From the NCBI GenBank assembly GCA_032358165.1, contig JAALGY010000062.1, forward strand, positions 124,001 through 188,000: 64,000 nucleotides of DNA, in the 5' to 3' direction. The stretch is from Diplosphaera chodatii. Its lineage: Eukaryota; Chlorophyta; Trebouxiophyceae; Prasiolales; Stichococcaceae. Numbering within the stretch: position 1 is the first letter of the stretch; each line of letters starts with the position of its first letter. This document shows positions 22,745 to 35,000 of this stretch, piece by piece. The notes beneath the pieces are model-generated. The model did no database searches and had not been told where the DNA came from. It saw only the letters and a list, made by a program, of their open reading frames with translations. The position numbers were made by a program, and so were the translations under genes.

Positions 22745-25700
22745 ATGGTGACGGAGCAGCCGCTGCCGGCACGTCTCAGGGCGCGCCATGAGATGTCCGC
22801 CGGATCTGGCGAGCTGCCCTCTGCCGGGTGAGCATCCACCTGTGACAGCGCGTGTGCATTCACGCTCACAACGCGGGTGGTGCCCTTCGCAATGAGCCAA
22901 GAGCACAGGCATGTTTTGGCAAGCACATCAGTGCAGGGCCCTGCAGAACGACCGCGGGGCGACTACTGTCACCGTCTCGGTCGAGCGCAATGGTCTGTCG
23001 GTCTTCAGCATGCTGCCAGTGAGCTCCGCTGTGGTGCGCTACAGGGCCGCGCCGCGCACGCCGTCGAAGGCCGGCACGCCGCTGGGCGCCAGGGCGTCCA
23101 GCAGTCTGCAGGCCGGCGCCCTGAATCCCGGGGGCGCAGAGCAGGAGGCGTACTTCGCCGAGCTGCTGGGGCACCCCCTGGAGCGGCTGTCCAAGGAGCC
23201 CGAGCTGCTGGCGGACGACCAGAGGCAGCTGCGGCGGCAGACGCAGGTAGGGTTTCTGGAGAGAAAAGGGTCGGCCGGGGCTAGCCACCAGCCGTACTGC
23301 AGCGGCGTTTGACGCATCGGTGAAAGGGTAGATGGCTGGATGCGCAGCTGCTGTGGCAAGCAGGAGAGCTTCGTGGGCCTACCTGCACTTGGTGTCAGCC
23401 AGCCACCGTGCTTGATGACTGCATGCCTGGCATGAGGTTCAGCCTGCACTGAACTGATCTGGTGATCTGATCAGGCGACACCTGGGCATGGCGGGACTCA
23501 GTAGTAGTCCTGCACCCAATATATTGCTCAATATATTGACTTCCTGCCCAATATATTGTGTTCTGCGCCTGCTTCTGTGGCCGTCTTTGCTGACAGGTCC
23601 ACAACTCATCGAGACGTCATCCTGCAGCATGCTGAACCAATCCTGCACAGTGATGATGACTCGACCCGTTTTGGTGGTCACACCTGTCGTGGCTCCACTG
23701 ACTGGCACCACCGCCACACCGCAGGAGTCGGCGGTGGCGCACTACCGGGCGTTCCTGGCGACGGCGGAGTGCACAGCAGAGGCGCACGACGAGGCGGTAT
23801 GCGCTGCTGTCCGGCAGCTGTGGTCAGCTCACGGCTCCCGAGGCTGTGGGTCTGTTGTGAGTGGACCCTGAAGCCTTGCTGGTGTGCAGTCGGTGTGCGG
23901 TTGTTGGCGCCCTCATCAAAACCGCTTCCCTCCAACAGGTGGCGGCGGCGGCGGCGCTAGACGGCCTGGCCAGGGACCTGCCGGCGCTGGGTGCTGCTGC
24001 CGCCGCCTTCAGCCGCACCGCCGCCGCGCTGCTGGCCAGGAAGGCCCGCAACAAGCAGCTGCAAGGCGCGCGCCCAGCCCCTCGTTGCAACCCGCCCCGG
24101 ATGCTGCTGCTGCATCGTGCGTGCACAGCAGGCAGCTTGAGCCCGGCGATCTCTGCAGTCTCAGCTGCACAGCATCTTACAAGACCACCACGCTGCAGAG
24201 AATGATGGCAGGCGCTGGCAAGCACAGGTGCTGTGGCTGTGATCCACCCGGTGATTCGACGAACTGACTCTGTGTGATTGTCTGTCGAACGGCAGGCGCC
24301 CAGGGCCCGCTGTCGGAGGTGCTGGAGGTGCCCGCGCTCATGGACACCTGCATCCGCAACGGCCACTTTGACGAGGCGCTGGACCTGCGGGTGAGGCCTC
24401 AGGGTTTAGGGTTCATGGCGCCAACCTGCAACACAGCACATGCACACGTCGCCATGATACAGCGTCAGGGCTTTTGGAATAAAAACTGCAGTCGTGTTTG
24501 ACATACGCAGCAACGCACTATCCTGCATACAGCCTGTCCCGCAGCGCGTATCACGTCGCACCCATGCGTTGCGCTTTGCGCTCTAGAGAGCTGCCTGCAG
24601 GATGTGTGGTCAGGAGACCATGCAGCAGGCGCAGCACTCGATTATCGGCGGCGCAGCGGCTGCCGGCGGCGGCACCCGGGCATTGCAGGCGCTTTCACGC
24701 TGCAGCAGCCACAGGTCTGCAGCAGGCGTGCAAGGCCCTAAACCCTAATCGCCACCGCCTGCAGGCATTCATCGGGACGCTGGCGTACGCGCACGGCGAT
24801 GTGCCGGTGGTCGCGCGGCTGGAGGCCGACGCCGACGCGGCGGCGGCCGCCATGCTGGACGCGCTGCTCGCCCGGCTGCGGGGCCCGGTGCAGCTGCCCG
24901 AGTGCCTGCGCGTCATCGGCTTCCTGCGCCGCCTGGCGGTGTTCGACGAGCAGGTGAGGCTTCCAACTGAGTGAGCAGACATGTCCCATGGTTTATGGGT
25001 CATGGGCTCGGTCGCTTAGCGACGAGCACATGAGGACTGGGTTGGAGCTTTGAGGGCTTGGGCATGTGCTCTCGTTGTGTAGACACTGCCACTATTCCAG
25101 CTTTTCCAAAGAGCGATCACCATAAAGTCGAGCGCTGGCATGGGCCGTGCAGTGCCAAGCTCAGGGCCATCACCATGTGATCACAGACGGACTCGGTGAC
25201 ATTCCCCTGGGCCCCAAGGCCTCGAACATGGCGCCGCCGTCGCTGCAGGGCCTGCGCGCGCAGTTCCTGGACTGCAAGGAGGCCTGGCTGGCGGGGCAGG
25301 TGGCGGAGCTCGAGCCGGGCGCCGGCGGCGCCGGCGGCGCGGCATCGGACGCGTACGACGCGCTCAAGCGGCTCACAGACGTCCACCGCACGCAGCTGTC
25401 GGACGCGGTGAACCAGTTCCGCTCCGTCTTCCTGGACGACGTCGGCCAGGTGCTGCGTGACATCATTATGTATTCAGTACTTTGAAACTGTAAAACTCCC
25501 AGAGTGTGACGGGCGGGGCTGTCCCAGAGCCCGCCTCGCCTTCCCCCCCAGGAACGGAGGAACGGGAAAACGACTTCCTCCTTGCTGCGTGTTCATCGCT
25601 GCTGATATGCGCTGTGGCCAGACGACGCTGTGGGCGCAGCCCGGCTGCCAGCACGCAGCCTGTTCCCAGTGCGCGGTTCGGCTGCTGACGCGCTGCTGCC

Positions 25701-28607
25701 GCCGGCAGGACCCCGCGCAGCCCGGGGTGGCGCAGCAGGCGGCGGGCGGCGGGCTGCTGTATGCGTGGGCGGAGCGGCGGGTCGCGCTGTACCTCAAGGC
25801 CGTGCGCAGCCTGCTGCCCCAGGTGCCGCCGTGGTGGGAAATCCTGGCCGAAGTGCCGGCCAGACAGTGTGGCTGTGACGCCTCAGCAAGCTGCTGCTCC
25901 CGGCCCCGCAGCGCCGCTCCTGCAGGCTTCGGGGGCCCCTGTCCGGCGGGACTGGCGCGTGGAGGCCTGCGCCTCCTGCAGCTGGCGCCGCCCCCGCAGC
26001 CCCCGCAGTGCCACCCTGCATCGCCTGCATCTCAGTGCTCAAACACTGCTCTCAAAGAGCATAAGGCGCTCATACAACCGCACCTGGCACACCGCACCTG
26101 TCATGCACATGGCTCTCAGGTGGGGGAGGCAGGCAGGTGGGCGCGCTGCTGGGGCACTGCCTGAAATTCGCATCATAGACCATATGTGTATTCCAATATG
26201 CAAATGCTCTCAGGTGGGGGAGGGCGGGCAGGTGGGCGCGCTGCTGGAGCACTGCATGTACGCGGGCGCGACGCTGGCGCGCGTGGGCCTCGACTTCCGC
26301 GCCGCGCTGCCGCCCCTGTTCGAGACCCGCATCCTGGCGCTCTTCACCCAGGTGCCTGTGCGGGGTGCCAGAGTTTTCCGAGCTGTTCATCCAGGCGCAT
26401 GTCGCATTGGTATGTTGCTGTTGCCCTGCCCCGCACTGCAACTACGGGAAGGAAGGCTGCCCCGTGTCCTAGGTTATGTCTGCCAGCAGAGCAGACTCCA
26501 CGGCTGCCTGGAGAAACTTAATCGCAGTTTTGTCACCAGAGCACTGGGCAGCATGAACCTGCGTTGGAGTCGCCTTGCGCTCCAGCAACACGCAATACTC
26601 CTGGGCATCTGGGCATCCGGACATCATAAATCTCATCTGCTGCCTTGCCTGACAGCAAGATGATAATGCAGTGGCACTGGGAATCGGCGCAGAACACAGA
26701 AGCAAAGCCGGCAAGAATCAGCATCCTGCGCCGCCAGGCCTGTGGCTGGTGGACAAGCCCTGTGTGTACACCCCGCAGACGGTCGCGACGGCGGTGGAGA
26801 CTTTCGCCGCGACGCTGGAGACGCACCGCTGGCTGCCCGCCTCCGCAGCAGCGCGCACCCGGCGGCCGGCCGCCCAGGTCAGGCCTGAATACGCATAACG
26901 ACCACCGGTCTGCAGTGTGGCGTTTGTAGCGCGCACCAACAGTTGCAGACACCTGGGTCTTGGCGTCTGGCACTTTTCAACGTCAGGATTGGCACACACT
27001 CGGGTTGCTCTTGGACGCCAGCAGTGCGGCGCCTGCTGGCAGCCACTTGCTCAGGTGCACCCAGGCTGCGCTGCAGCTGCCGCTGGCTCCCCGGGCTCCG
27101 TTCCAGCACCACCAATGCCGCTCAAAGTGTTGTGCGAACCTCATCTGCAGGACCGCGAGGGGGCCGCCGCTACAGGGCCGCCGTACGTGCTCATGGAGGC
27201 GCCGCCGCTGGCGATGTTTGCCAACGGCCTGGCGGCGGCGCTCAACGAGCTGCGCCACTGCCCGCCGCTGGTGCTGCAGCAGCCCGTCACGGCCGTCGTG
27301 CAGGCACGCGGTTTCCGGTGCATGGTCAGGTGCATACTTAGGAGTGCTGCCTGGAGGAGGCCAGCGCCAGACGTCTCCTGAGCTGCTGGATGACCTGCCA
27401 TTTCACAGCAGCCCGTTTACATGGGATCCGGGCACTAGACAATGTACGGACATGTACAGGATGCCCTGGACGCCCTGATGGCGGGGATGGCGCAGTACGG
27501 CGAGACGCACGCCCTGGGCGCGACTGAGAGGCCGCTGTTCGCGGCGGCTGCGCAGTCCGCTGTCAAGGTGCGCTGCCGTGTCCAGATCTTGGAATACTGA
27601 CATCACCAAGCACCAAGCATGCATCCCGTCCACTGGAAACGCTGCAGAGTGCTAAGTCGCATGAGCGTGGCAACCCAGCAACGTCGTCGCACCTTCCCGC
27701 AGGTGCTCGCGCCGCACGCGGCGGCGTCCCTGGACAGGGTTTACAAGGGGGCGGGGGCGGCGCTGAGGCTGCAGGACGCCGCGGCGCCGCTCACAGCGCT
27801 GCTAGCTTCCTGGCAGCCGCCGCCGCCGCTGCCCACCAGACTGCCCTCGGGTGATCGACCCACCCGCTGCAGGGCATTGGCACTTGCCCCATGATGCGCA
27901 GCGTTGTTGAGCGAGGGTCAGGAGTGCAATGCTGCAAGCACAAACGCCTTTCGCGGCATAGCAGTGCTGCATGCCCAAGCAAGCCTGCAGCCCTGCAGCA
28001 TGCAGCCCCATCTGCCGCAGTGTGCCCCATGTCTCCGCAACGCAGTATGACACTCTGGTAGATGACAAGCAACGCAGCAGGTGCCGCAGCATAGAGTGCA
28101 ACCAAGTGGGCACACATCCCAAGTGCGACCCCGTTAGATGCATCCTCTCCAGTGCACCACCTGCTTCGTGCATCATGTTGCCACGCTGAAATGCAAGAGA
28201 AGATGCTACCATGCGTCAGTCATGCAGTGTTGATATCTGGTGATCCTAAAGGGCTGCAAGAGTCCCACAGCAAGACGTCATAGGCGCTTGGCCTGTCTGG
28301 GTCGCCTTGCAGCTGACGGCAGGGCACCGCTGCATGGTCAATAAGTGCTGTAATGCTGCTGCCGTGCGTTGCCGCAGGCTCGGCAGGCAGCCAGCAGAAG
28401 GCCGCGCCAGCCGGCGGGCCCGCTGCCACCAGTGCCGCAGCGCCGGCAGCCGGCAGCGCTGCAGGGCCGGCAACCGGGGGCGCTGCGGGGCTCCCCGCGG
28501 CGCCGCGGCCTGCGGCACTCTCGCAGGCCGGCACCGCTCCAGGGCTGGCAGCTGCGGCTGCTGCAGGGCAGCCCGCAGCCCTCCAGCCTGCTGCCCTGCC
28601 GCCTTGA
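22745..28607 (+). CDS. COG8: Conserved oligomeric Golgi complex subunit 8
   Basis: COG8 is part of the COG tethering complex for retrograde vesicles at the Golgi. Fourteen exons (22745-22827, 22937-23246, 23725-23796, 23939-24065, 24296-24390, 24765-24953, 25249-25449, 25709-25822, 26214-26351, 26779-26877, 27151-27303, 27460-27567, 27703-27850, 28378-28607) give about 688 residues; human COG8 is about 612. Recognised stretches, in family order, are ERLSKEPELLADDQ, LEVPALMDTCIRNGHFDEAL, LPECLRVIGFLRRLAVFDE, LRAQFLDCKEAWL, LLEHCMYAGATLARVGLDFR and PPLAMFANGLAAALNELRHC. The C-terminus is an Ala/Pro/Gly-rich tail of about 75 residues. Exon 2 could also start at 23045, as both acceptors keep the frame. 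Introns at 24066 and 27304 use GC donors. Confidence 0.9.
23517..23558. repeat. Three copies of the palindrome CAATATATTG
   Basis: CAATATATTG, its own reverse complement, occurs at 23517-23526, 23529-23538 and 23549-23558 in COG8 intron 2. Exact repetition of an AT palindrome within 42 bases is unusual in this GC-rich sequence. Confidence 0.9.
26112..26163 (+). pseudogene. Broken copy of the start of COG8 exon 9 in the preceding intron
   Basis: The 52 bases GCTCTCAGGTGGGGGAGG... match 26206-26257, the acceptor and first part of exon 9, 94 bases downstream. The copy differs by a small deletion that shifts the frame to a stop (TGA at 26162). It is a tandem duplication of an exon edge. Confidence 0.8.
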
Positions 28608-29040
28608 CGGCATGATGCGCTGCTCGGGGGTTGGCTGGAAGGTGCAGGCACAGCAATGCCAGCAGGGTTTTGCCTGGGAACATAGGGCGGAACACCGTGG
28701 CCAACTGCTGATCGTGCTGTGGCTTGGTGCGGAGGAATGAGTTTGCCTTGAGGGCATCCTGCTGGAGTCACACTGTCACAGCATGTCATGGCCTCCTGGC
28801 ATATTTGTGTGATGTGAAAGAACCGGTGCACTGTTCATGCTGTAACTTCACTGGCTGGCTGAATCACAGTCGAAATGATCTGGCTGGCTGAAGGACAGCC
28901 GGCGCCACCCTTGTCGGCTCAAAACACTGTTGGTAGCTTTCCTGTCTCCATGCTGATCACATCACCCACTGTGCTGTCATACTTGAAAGACAGCGCCGTC
29001 GCTCGCACGATGTCGAGGTCCAGCTTGGCTTCCGCCGCCC
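28608..29040. other. Convergent intergenic region between COG8 and PrimPol
   Basis: Holds the COG8 3' UTR and presumably the PrimPol 3' UTR on the other strand. No supported exon was seen. Confidence 0.6.
28841..28845 (+). terminator. TGTAA polyadenylation signal candidate for COG8
   Basis: TGTAA lies about 235 bases after the COG8 stop, within the convergent gap to PrimPol. Confidence 0.5.
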
Positions 29041-32000
29041 CTAGTCGTGGCTCCTGGCGGTCAGGTCCGGCAGGCCGGCTGCCGCCGCGCCGGCAGCAGG
29101 CGGCAGGCACAGCGCGGCCGGCAGCCGCGCCCAGGGGGAGCGGTAGCCGCCGCAGTCGGGGTCGTGGCACTTTTGCGCGAAGCGGCCGTCGCGCAGGTGC
29201 GCCACGTAGTGCACGTTGTTGCTCGCATGCGCCCGACCCACGTTGCCGCACCAGTGGCTGCCCGGCCCTGCAGCAGGCGGGGCGGGTTTAGGGCGCCCCT
29301 CGGCTGTACACATGACACGAAAGATGGCGTACAATGCGCCTTGCCGTAGTGCCTACAGCTGCATGGTGAACACGAACAGCTGTCATTCCAAGGACAGTGA
29401 GCCTGTGACTGAGTATTCTGCACAGCATAGAATGACAGCTGTTACAGGTCTTATACGACATCGTAACGGTACTGTGTGACAGTTCACACAGCGCACCCAG
29501 CATGCTGAAGGACACCGCTCCGGAGGCCCCGCAGCAGGCGATGGTGCGGATGTGCACGGCCAGCCCGCCAGCCCGCCGCGCCTGCTCCTGCGCGAGATAG
29601 GGCGCCGCTGCCTGCGCCGCCGCCGCCAGCTCTGCGACAAAAGGAGTTGGTTAGTGAGCTGATATAGGAGTGGCGCGGGCGCTCTTCAAACTGCCACCTG
29701 CGGATGGTGCCCAGCCGCGCCTGCTGCCGGTTCTGCGATCAAAAGCCACGGCTGTCCCAGCACGAGACTGGCAGTGCTGCTATGCTTTTGGGACGCGATG
29801 TGCAGGCTCGCTGGGAGGTGACCCGCAGCTGGTCCAGGGTATCAGGGTCAGGGTTTTGGGCGCTTGCCTGCCAGGGGGACAGCATCAGCGGCGCCCGCAT
29901 CGGCGGCGTCGCGCTTCGCGACGAGCTTGACGTCCCCCCCTGCAGCGCCGCCCGCCAGGTGGCCCAGCACCTGCAGGCGCAATGGGCAGCTCTGCCGCCG
30001 AATTGCTTGGAGCTCTTGCACGGCCTGCCTTCAGTGGCACGCACGTGGCCAAGCGCATCAGCATCACACTCAGTGTTGTTGTGTGGGGCCACCGCAGGTC
30101 GTAGCCTTGTCGCCAGGCATCCCATTGCACATGAAATATCGACCATACGGGCACATGCAAGCAGCAGCGCAAGGAGGACAGGCCAGCACCTCCGCATTGC
30201 TGTCGCCGCCGCCGCGACCCCTGACACGCTTGAAGCGCGGCGCCGGCACCTTCAGAGGCAGCCACACCGATGTGTGCCGGCCTGGATGTCGTCACCAGGG
30301 CTGCTGTTGCTCCGGCCAACTCCGTTCAGATAGCATGCTGACATCCAGAGAGTCACATGCGTCAAAGTGCGCCAGCCTTGAGGCATCGCCCACCTCCAGC
30401 AGGCGGTCTGCGGGGTCGACCTCTGTTGCCATCGACAGCCGGAACAGCTCCTGCGCGGGCAGCAGCGCGCCTGTCCAACAGAACAGACAGCAGTCAGCCC
30501 CTACCCCACAGGAGCTGCATTACCAAGGCTGCACTTGAGATTCCATAGAGGCTGAGGCATCCAGCACCCAGTGCAAGGCACAAGCATTGTGCATATTGCG
30601 CTGTGGGTAGCGCAGCGAGGCATTGTGCTGCTGCACACCCCTCCCCGGCAGGTCATGACCAGTGTGGATGACAGCGGCGCAGCGCTCCACTGACGATAGC
30701 ATGCACCCACCCATGCCGCCCGGCCCTGTAGCGAAGCGCCCGCTGGGCATCAGCACTGCACGCTTGCCGCCCTTGCAGCTCCACAGCAGCCGGAAGTGCC
30801 GGTTCCTGCGAACACGGCAGAGCCCTCGACACACTTTCGTGAGCCCCCAGAGTGGGTCCAGCTGAACACCGTTCATGCAGTGAGAGCTGCTGATAGAACG
30901 CAGCCCAACTGCAGCTCTGTTTGCATCGCAGTGGGCACGCTGATGGCGGGAGGTGCAAGGATGCTGTGGCCTGTGCCGGCACACCGCACCTGGTGTAGAC
31001 GGCTGTATCCACGAAGCAGGTGCACTGCACAGTCGCATCGCCCGGCATGCTCTTGCGCAGCATCAGCGCATCCGCCTGCAGCGTCGGCAAACACTACTGT
31101 GCACAAGTCGTGCATGCGAGATGTGGCAAGATGTCGTGTTCTTCGCAGCAAACTGGGGCAGCCAAGGGGTACAAAGAGACCCCTTGGGGGCAGCGCGCTC
31201 CGGCGACTGAAACTGACGACCCGGCAATCCGCAGCTCGAGCTTGTGCGGTTGCACGGCTACGCAGTGGCAGGGAAAACCCTAAACCCTAAACCCACCTCG
31301 GGCGCATCCAGCAGCGCCTCGACGAAGCGGCCCATGTGCCCGTTGTCGGCGAACGCGCAGCCCGCCAGCCGCACGACCAGGTGGCGGGACCACTTGGCCG
31401 GCGTGGAGGAATCTAGCTCCACCACCGCCGCCCTGTCCAGCTGGACGCCCCAGCGCCGCCTGCAGTTGTGGACACCCACAGCCTGTGTCACCACAATGGC
31501 TAGGGTAGGCGTGCCTGCCGGCCACTGCTCTGGAGCCCACGCTGCTGCGTGCACTGTGCAGGTTGCTGTTCCAACAGCGCCCTGCAACTGTCGGCTCATG
31601 CAGGACCGCCGCTGCTCTGCCGGCCCTGCGTTGCAGCTGCCATGATGTGTGACGAGAACCATGCTTGTGACAAAGCCGGGACTCCCACCGCAGCGCGGCC
31701 TCAAGCAGGTCCAGCAGCTGTAGCACCATGGCCGCGCCGTCGGCCCCGGGGTTTGCGCCGGGCACGAACTCCAGGTCGAAGTACAGGTGGCACGGCCGCC
31801 GCTCCCGCACCACCTGCGTCGACGGAGGGTAGCTGAGATGTCCTATGCTTCATACCCTTCGAACAAACTGTCTATGTGAGCAGCCCACACCTCAGCAAAG
31901 GGTCACAGCAGCAGAGCCGTCGCTGCGGATGCTGCAGAGACAAATCTCGACATGCAGGCTTGCTGATGCGAAATGGCAACGAAGATGACGTCACTGCTGT

Positions 32001-35000
32001 TGTGTCAGATGTGTTGAAAAAAGATACAAGATTATACAAGCTGCACAGTTCACAGCAGCCGGCGTTGAGCAGCCCGCCGCACATGGCAGCGGCAGTCTCT
32101 GCAGCGCCCTAAAACCTGAAGGCTTGCGGCACGACAGGCCGCTGCACCTCATAGAAGTGGCGGGCGTAGGGCGGCAGCGCCTTGCACCGCTGCCACAGCG
32201 CCGGCAGGGCGGCCGCCACGAAGCTGCGCGCGTGCCCCATCTCCGTCTCCGCCTCCTCACAAAATACGCGCACCTGGCCACGGGGTATGGTCACACAAGT
32301 CATACTTGCTGCAAGTGCCGACGCAGCATCACCACTATGTTGCACCTGAGCGCTACTGTGAGCCTAGTGAGTGCAGCGGGTTCTCCCAGGTCGAGGCTGA
32401 GCGCCAGTATCTTGCGGAGCTAACACCAGGGCTGTGATTTCTACTGTGAGGTGTGGCTGAGCCCTGGCACTGGCGTTCATTCGCTGCAAAAACCTGCGCA
32501 ATCATCTTTCTGGTTTTAAAAGTAGGCCAGCATACCGGCTCGCAGCGCAACACGTGGGGCGGCACCTCCTGAGGCGGCCCCTGCTGCTCCGGCACGCGGC
32601 CTGCAAGCGTGAGCAGCTCGGCTCCGGACTGACCTGGCAATGATCCGCACAAGTGTGGGAGCCAAGGGGCTACCCTCCCGTTCGGCAGGCGAGACAGCAG
32701 CTCGTGCGCAGGCCTGCCGGCACAGGCGATGTGCACCGAGGTGGCCGGAGCCCAGCCCATGAGAGTGTCATCGCCAGGTTACCCACCTCCAAGGCGACAT
32801 TGCTTGCCTGGCTGCTGCTGCTGCAACTGCTTCGTGCCGCCTTTGCCACTGCCACCAGGCTGCAGTCTCACGGCAGCGCGCGCGGCTGTCGGCTGCTGCT
32901 GCGCAGCGCCAGCGCCAGCCGCTGCTGGCGGCCGCGACGGCAGCGGTGGCGCTGCACTGGCGGGCGCTGCGGGGGGGCCTGGCGACGGCGCCGGCGGGCC
33001 CATCGACGCCAGCAGCGCCCTGTAGGCGGCTGGTGTCACACGGGGCTTCTGCTGCAGGGGGACCGGCTGCTGCGGGGCCTGCCCTGCAGCGGCCGCGCCG
33101 GGCGAACCTGGGGCGGCGCCGTCCGCTGCGGGGCTGCCGGCGTAGGCCGCTGTGCTGTAGGCCGAGGCCCGCAGCCGCCCCGCAGACCGCGCCTCGCCGA
33201 TCGGATCGCGCATGGACGGCCGCGGCGCCTGCGCTGCCGCCTGCAGCGGCTTTCGTGCAACGCCTGCCTCTGCCGCTGCTGCGGCTGCATCCCCTGCGGC
33301 TGCTGCCGCAGCCCGGGCGGCAGGTGCGCCCTCAGGCGCGTGCCGGCTGCGCTTGGAGGATCGGCCGGCGGCTGGGTCGCCTGCACTGGATTCAACTGCA
33401 GTGGGCACCGCACCATCGCAGACGAGGGGGCTGGTGAGATGTGCAGCAGAGTTGCAGCCGCCGAAGCGAAATGTAGCCCGACACATATCAACACAGTACA
33501 ACTGCTGGATTTCATCGTGATTTGCTCCGACTGTCTGCGTTGCATGCAAACTACGCCCTGCAGCTGCCCAGCCTTTGAGACTCTGCTTTGCATCGTGTCC
33601 TGCGCACCTGGCGCCCGCATGGGGCTGGAGACTTCGTCTCCATCGCCGCCGCCCCTGGCCGCCGCCGCCACGCCGCCGCCGCTGGAGCCGCTGACGGACA
33701 CAGAGGTGAACGACGGCTCCGGCAGCGGCACCATGTCAGCCTGGAAAGCACACAGCATCAGCTCCACAGCGTTGCCTCCGCCTTGCAGCGCGATCGCTCA
33801 GCATTTTTGAGATGCGGGTGGAAAGCTGCAGTTGCAGTCTGCACACGGTTGCAAGTGCACCGCCAGCTTGCAGGCAGGCGGCCTCTGCGGCCAGGCCGCA
33901 GGCGGACACCTCAGGCCGGGTTGTCAGCGTGTCTGCTGGCGACATGGTGTCGGGGTTTTGCTCACCTTGGTGAGGCCCCAGGCGGCCAGGTTGCAGCTGT
34001 CGGCAAAGGCAAAGGCATCGCGCTGCCAGGTGAAGCGCCGGAACACGCCCTGCTGCCGCTGCGCGTGCGGCGGCAGCTTTGGCGGCGGCGGCTGCGGCCC
34101 TGGAGCCTGCTGGCGCGCCTCCGGCTGCTGGGCTGTGGGGGCCGCTGCGGCGGCACTGGCGGCGGCAGGGTTGCTGTGCTGCGCCTGCGGCACAGGCGGC
34201 GGCGCAACCTGCGCTGCAGGTGCTGGGGAGAAAGGCGACCAGTTCTGAGAGTCCAAGCAGGCCGTCGGCAGCGGCGACACCGCTGCCGAGTGGGCCGCCG
34301 CTGTCAGGGCCTGCTGCTGCTGGGGCTGCTGCTGCGGCTGCTGCTGCCGATGGTCGGGTGCCGGCCCCGAGCTGGTGCCGCTTCCTGCAGCCTGCTTCGC
34401 AGTTCCTCCTGAGCACGCATAGCACACAGTCTGGGGAAACAGCAGCATGCATGGGAAAGCTGTGAAGCCATGGCGCAGCTCGCTGCTGCCTCTTCGCTCG
34501 TCAAGCACAGGGAGCTAATCAGTGCATCCGGCATGCATGCACCCTCACCTTGGTCCGCATCCATCCTGTTGCCGTCTGCCCGCAGCGGCGCCAGCGGGGA
34601 CCGCTGCTGCTGGGCGCTGCGGCCGTTCCGGTGCTGCAGTGCTGAGGCCCCGCAATGCTCTGGTTCCGCTGCAGGGGGGCTGCCGCTGTCGGGCGGGCTG
34701 GGCACGTCGGGCGTTCCCGGGCTGATGCTCATCGGCGAAAATGCCGCCTCAAGCGCAGCGACCTGTGGAGGATGCAGGGACCCCTGATCGCAGCCACGAC
34801 ATCTGCAGAATGTGTCGGACATGCGTGCAACTTCGCAGCACTGCCGCGCCGCTGCGACTGCACAGCACACAGCCCGCACATAGTGCTGCCCGTGTGGCCC
34901 AGGCAGATGCTGCTTTGCAGCTCGCAGGGTGCGGAGCAACCAAATGCCATAGCAGCTCCCAGCATGGCGGTTGACGACCCTTCTCGGTGGTGATCAAGGA

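Noticed and set aside
28220..28831. Long minus-strand open frame of about 200 codons
   Set aside because: It lies antisense to the Ala/Pro-rich last exon of COG8; GC-rich low-complexity coding often leaves the opposite strand open.
28919..29040. Possible further PrimPol exon (KLDLDIVRATALSFK)
   Set aside because: The zinc-knuckle exon reaches an in-frame stop at 29041 and offers no donor before it.
31814..32147. Open frame past the end of PrimPol exon 8 to a stop (VQRPVVPQAFRF)
   Set aside because: A GTGCAG donor follows HFYE and the next exon supplies motif I in phase 0, as in the family.
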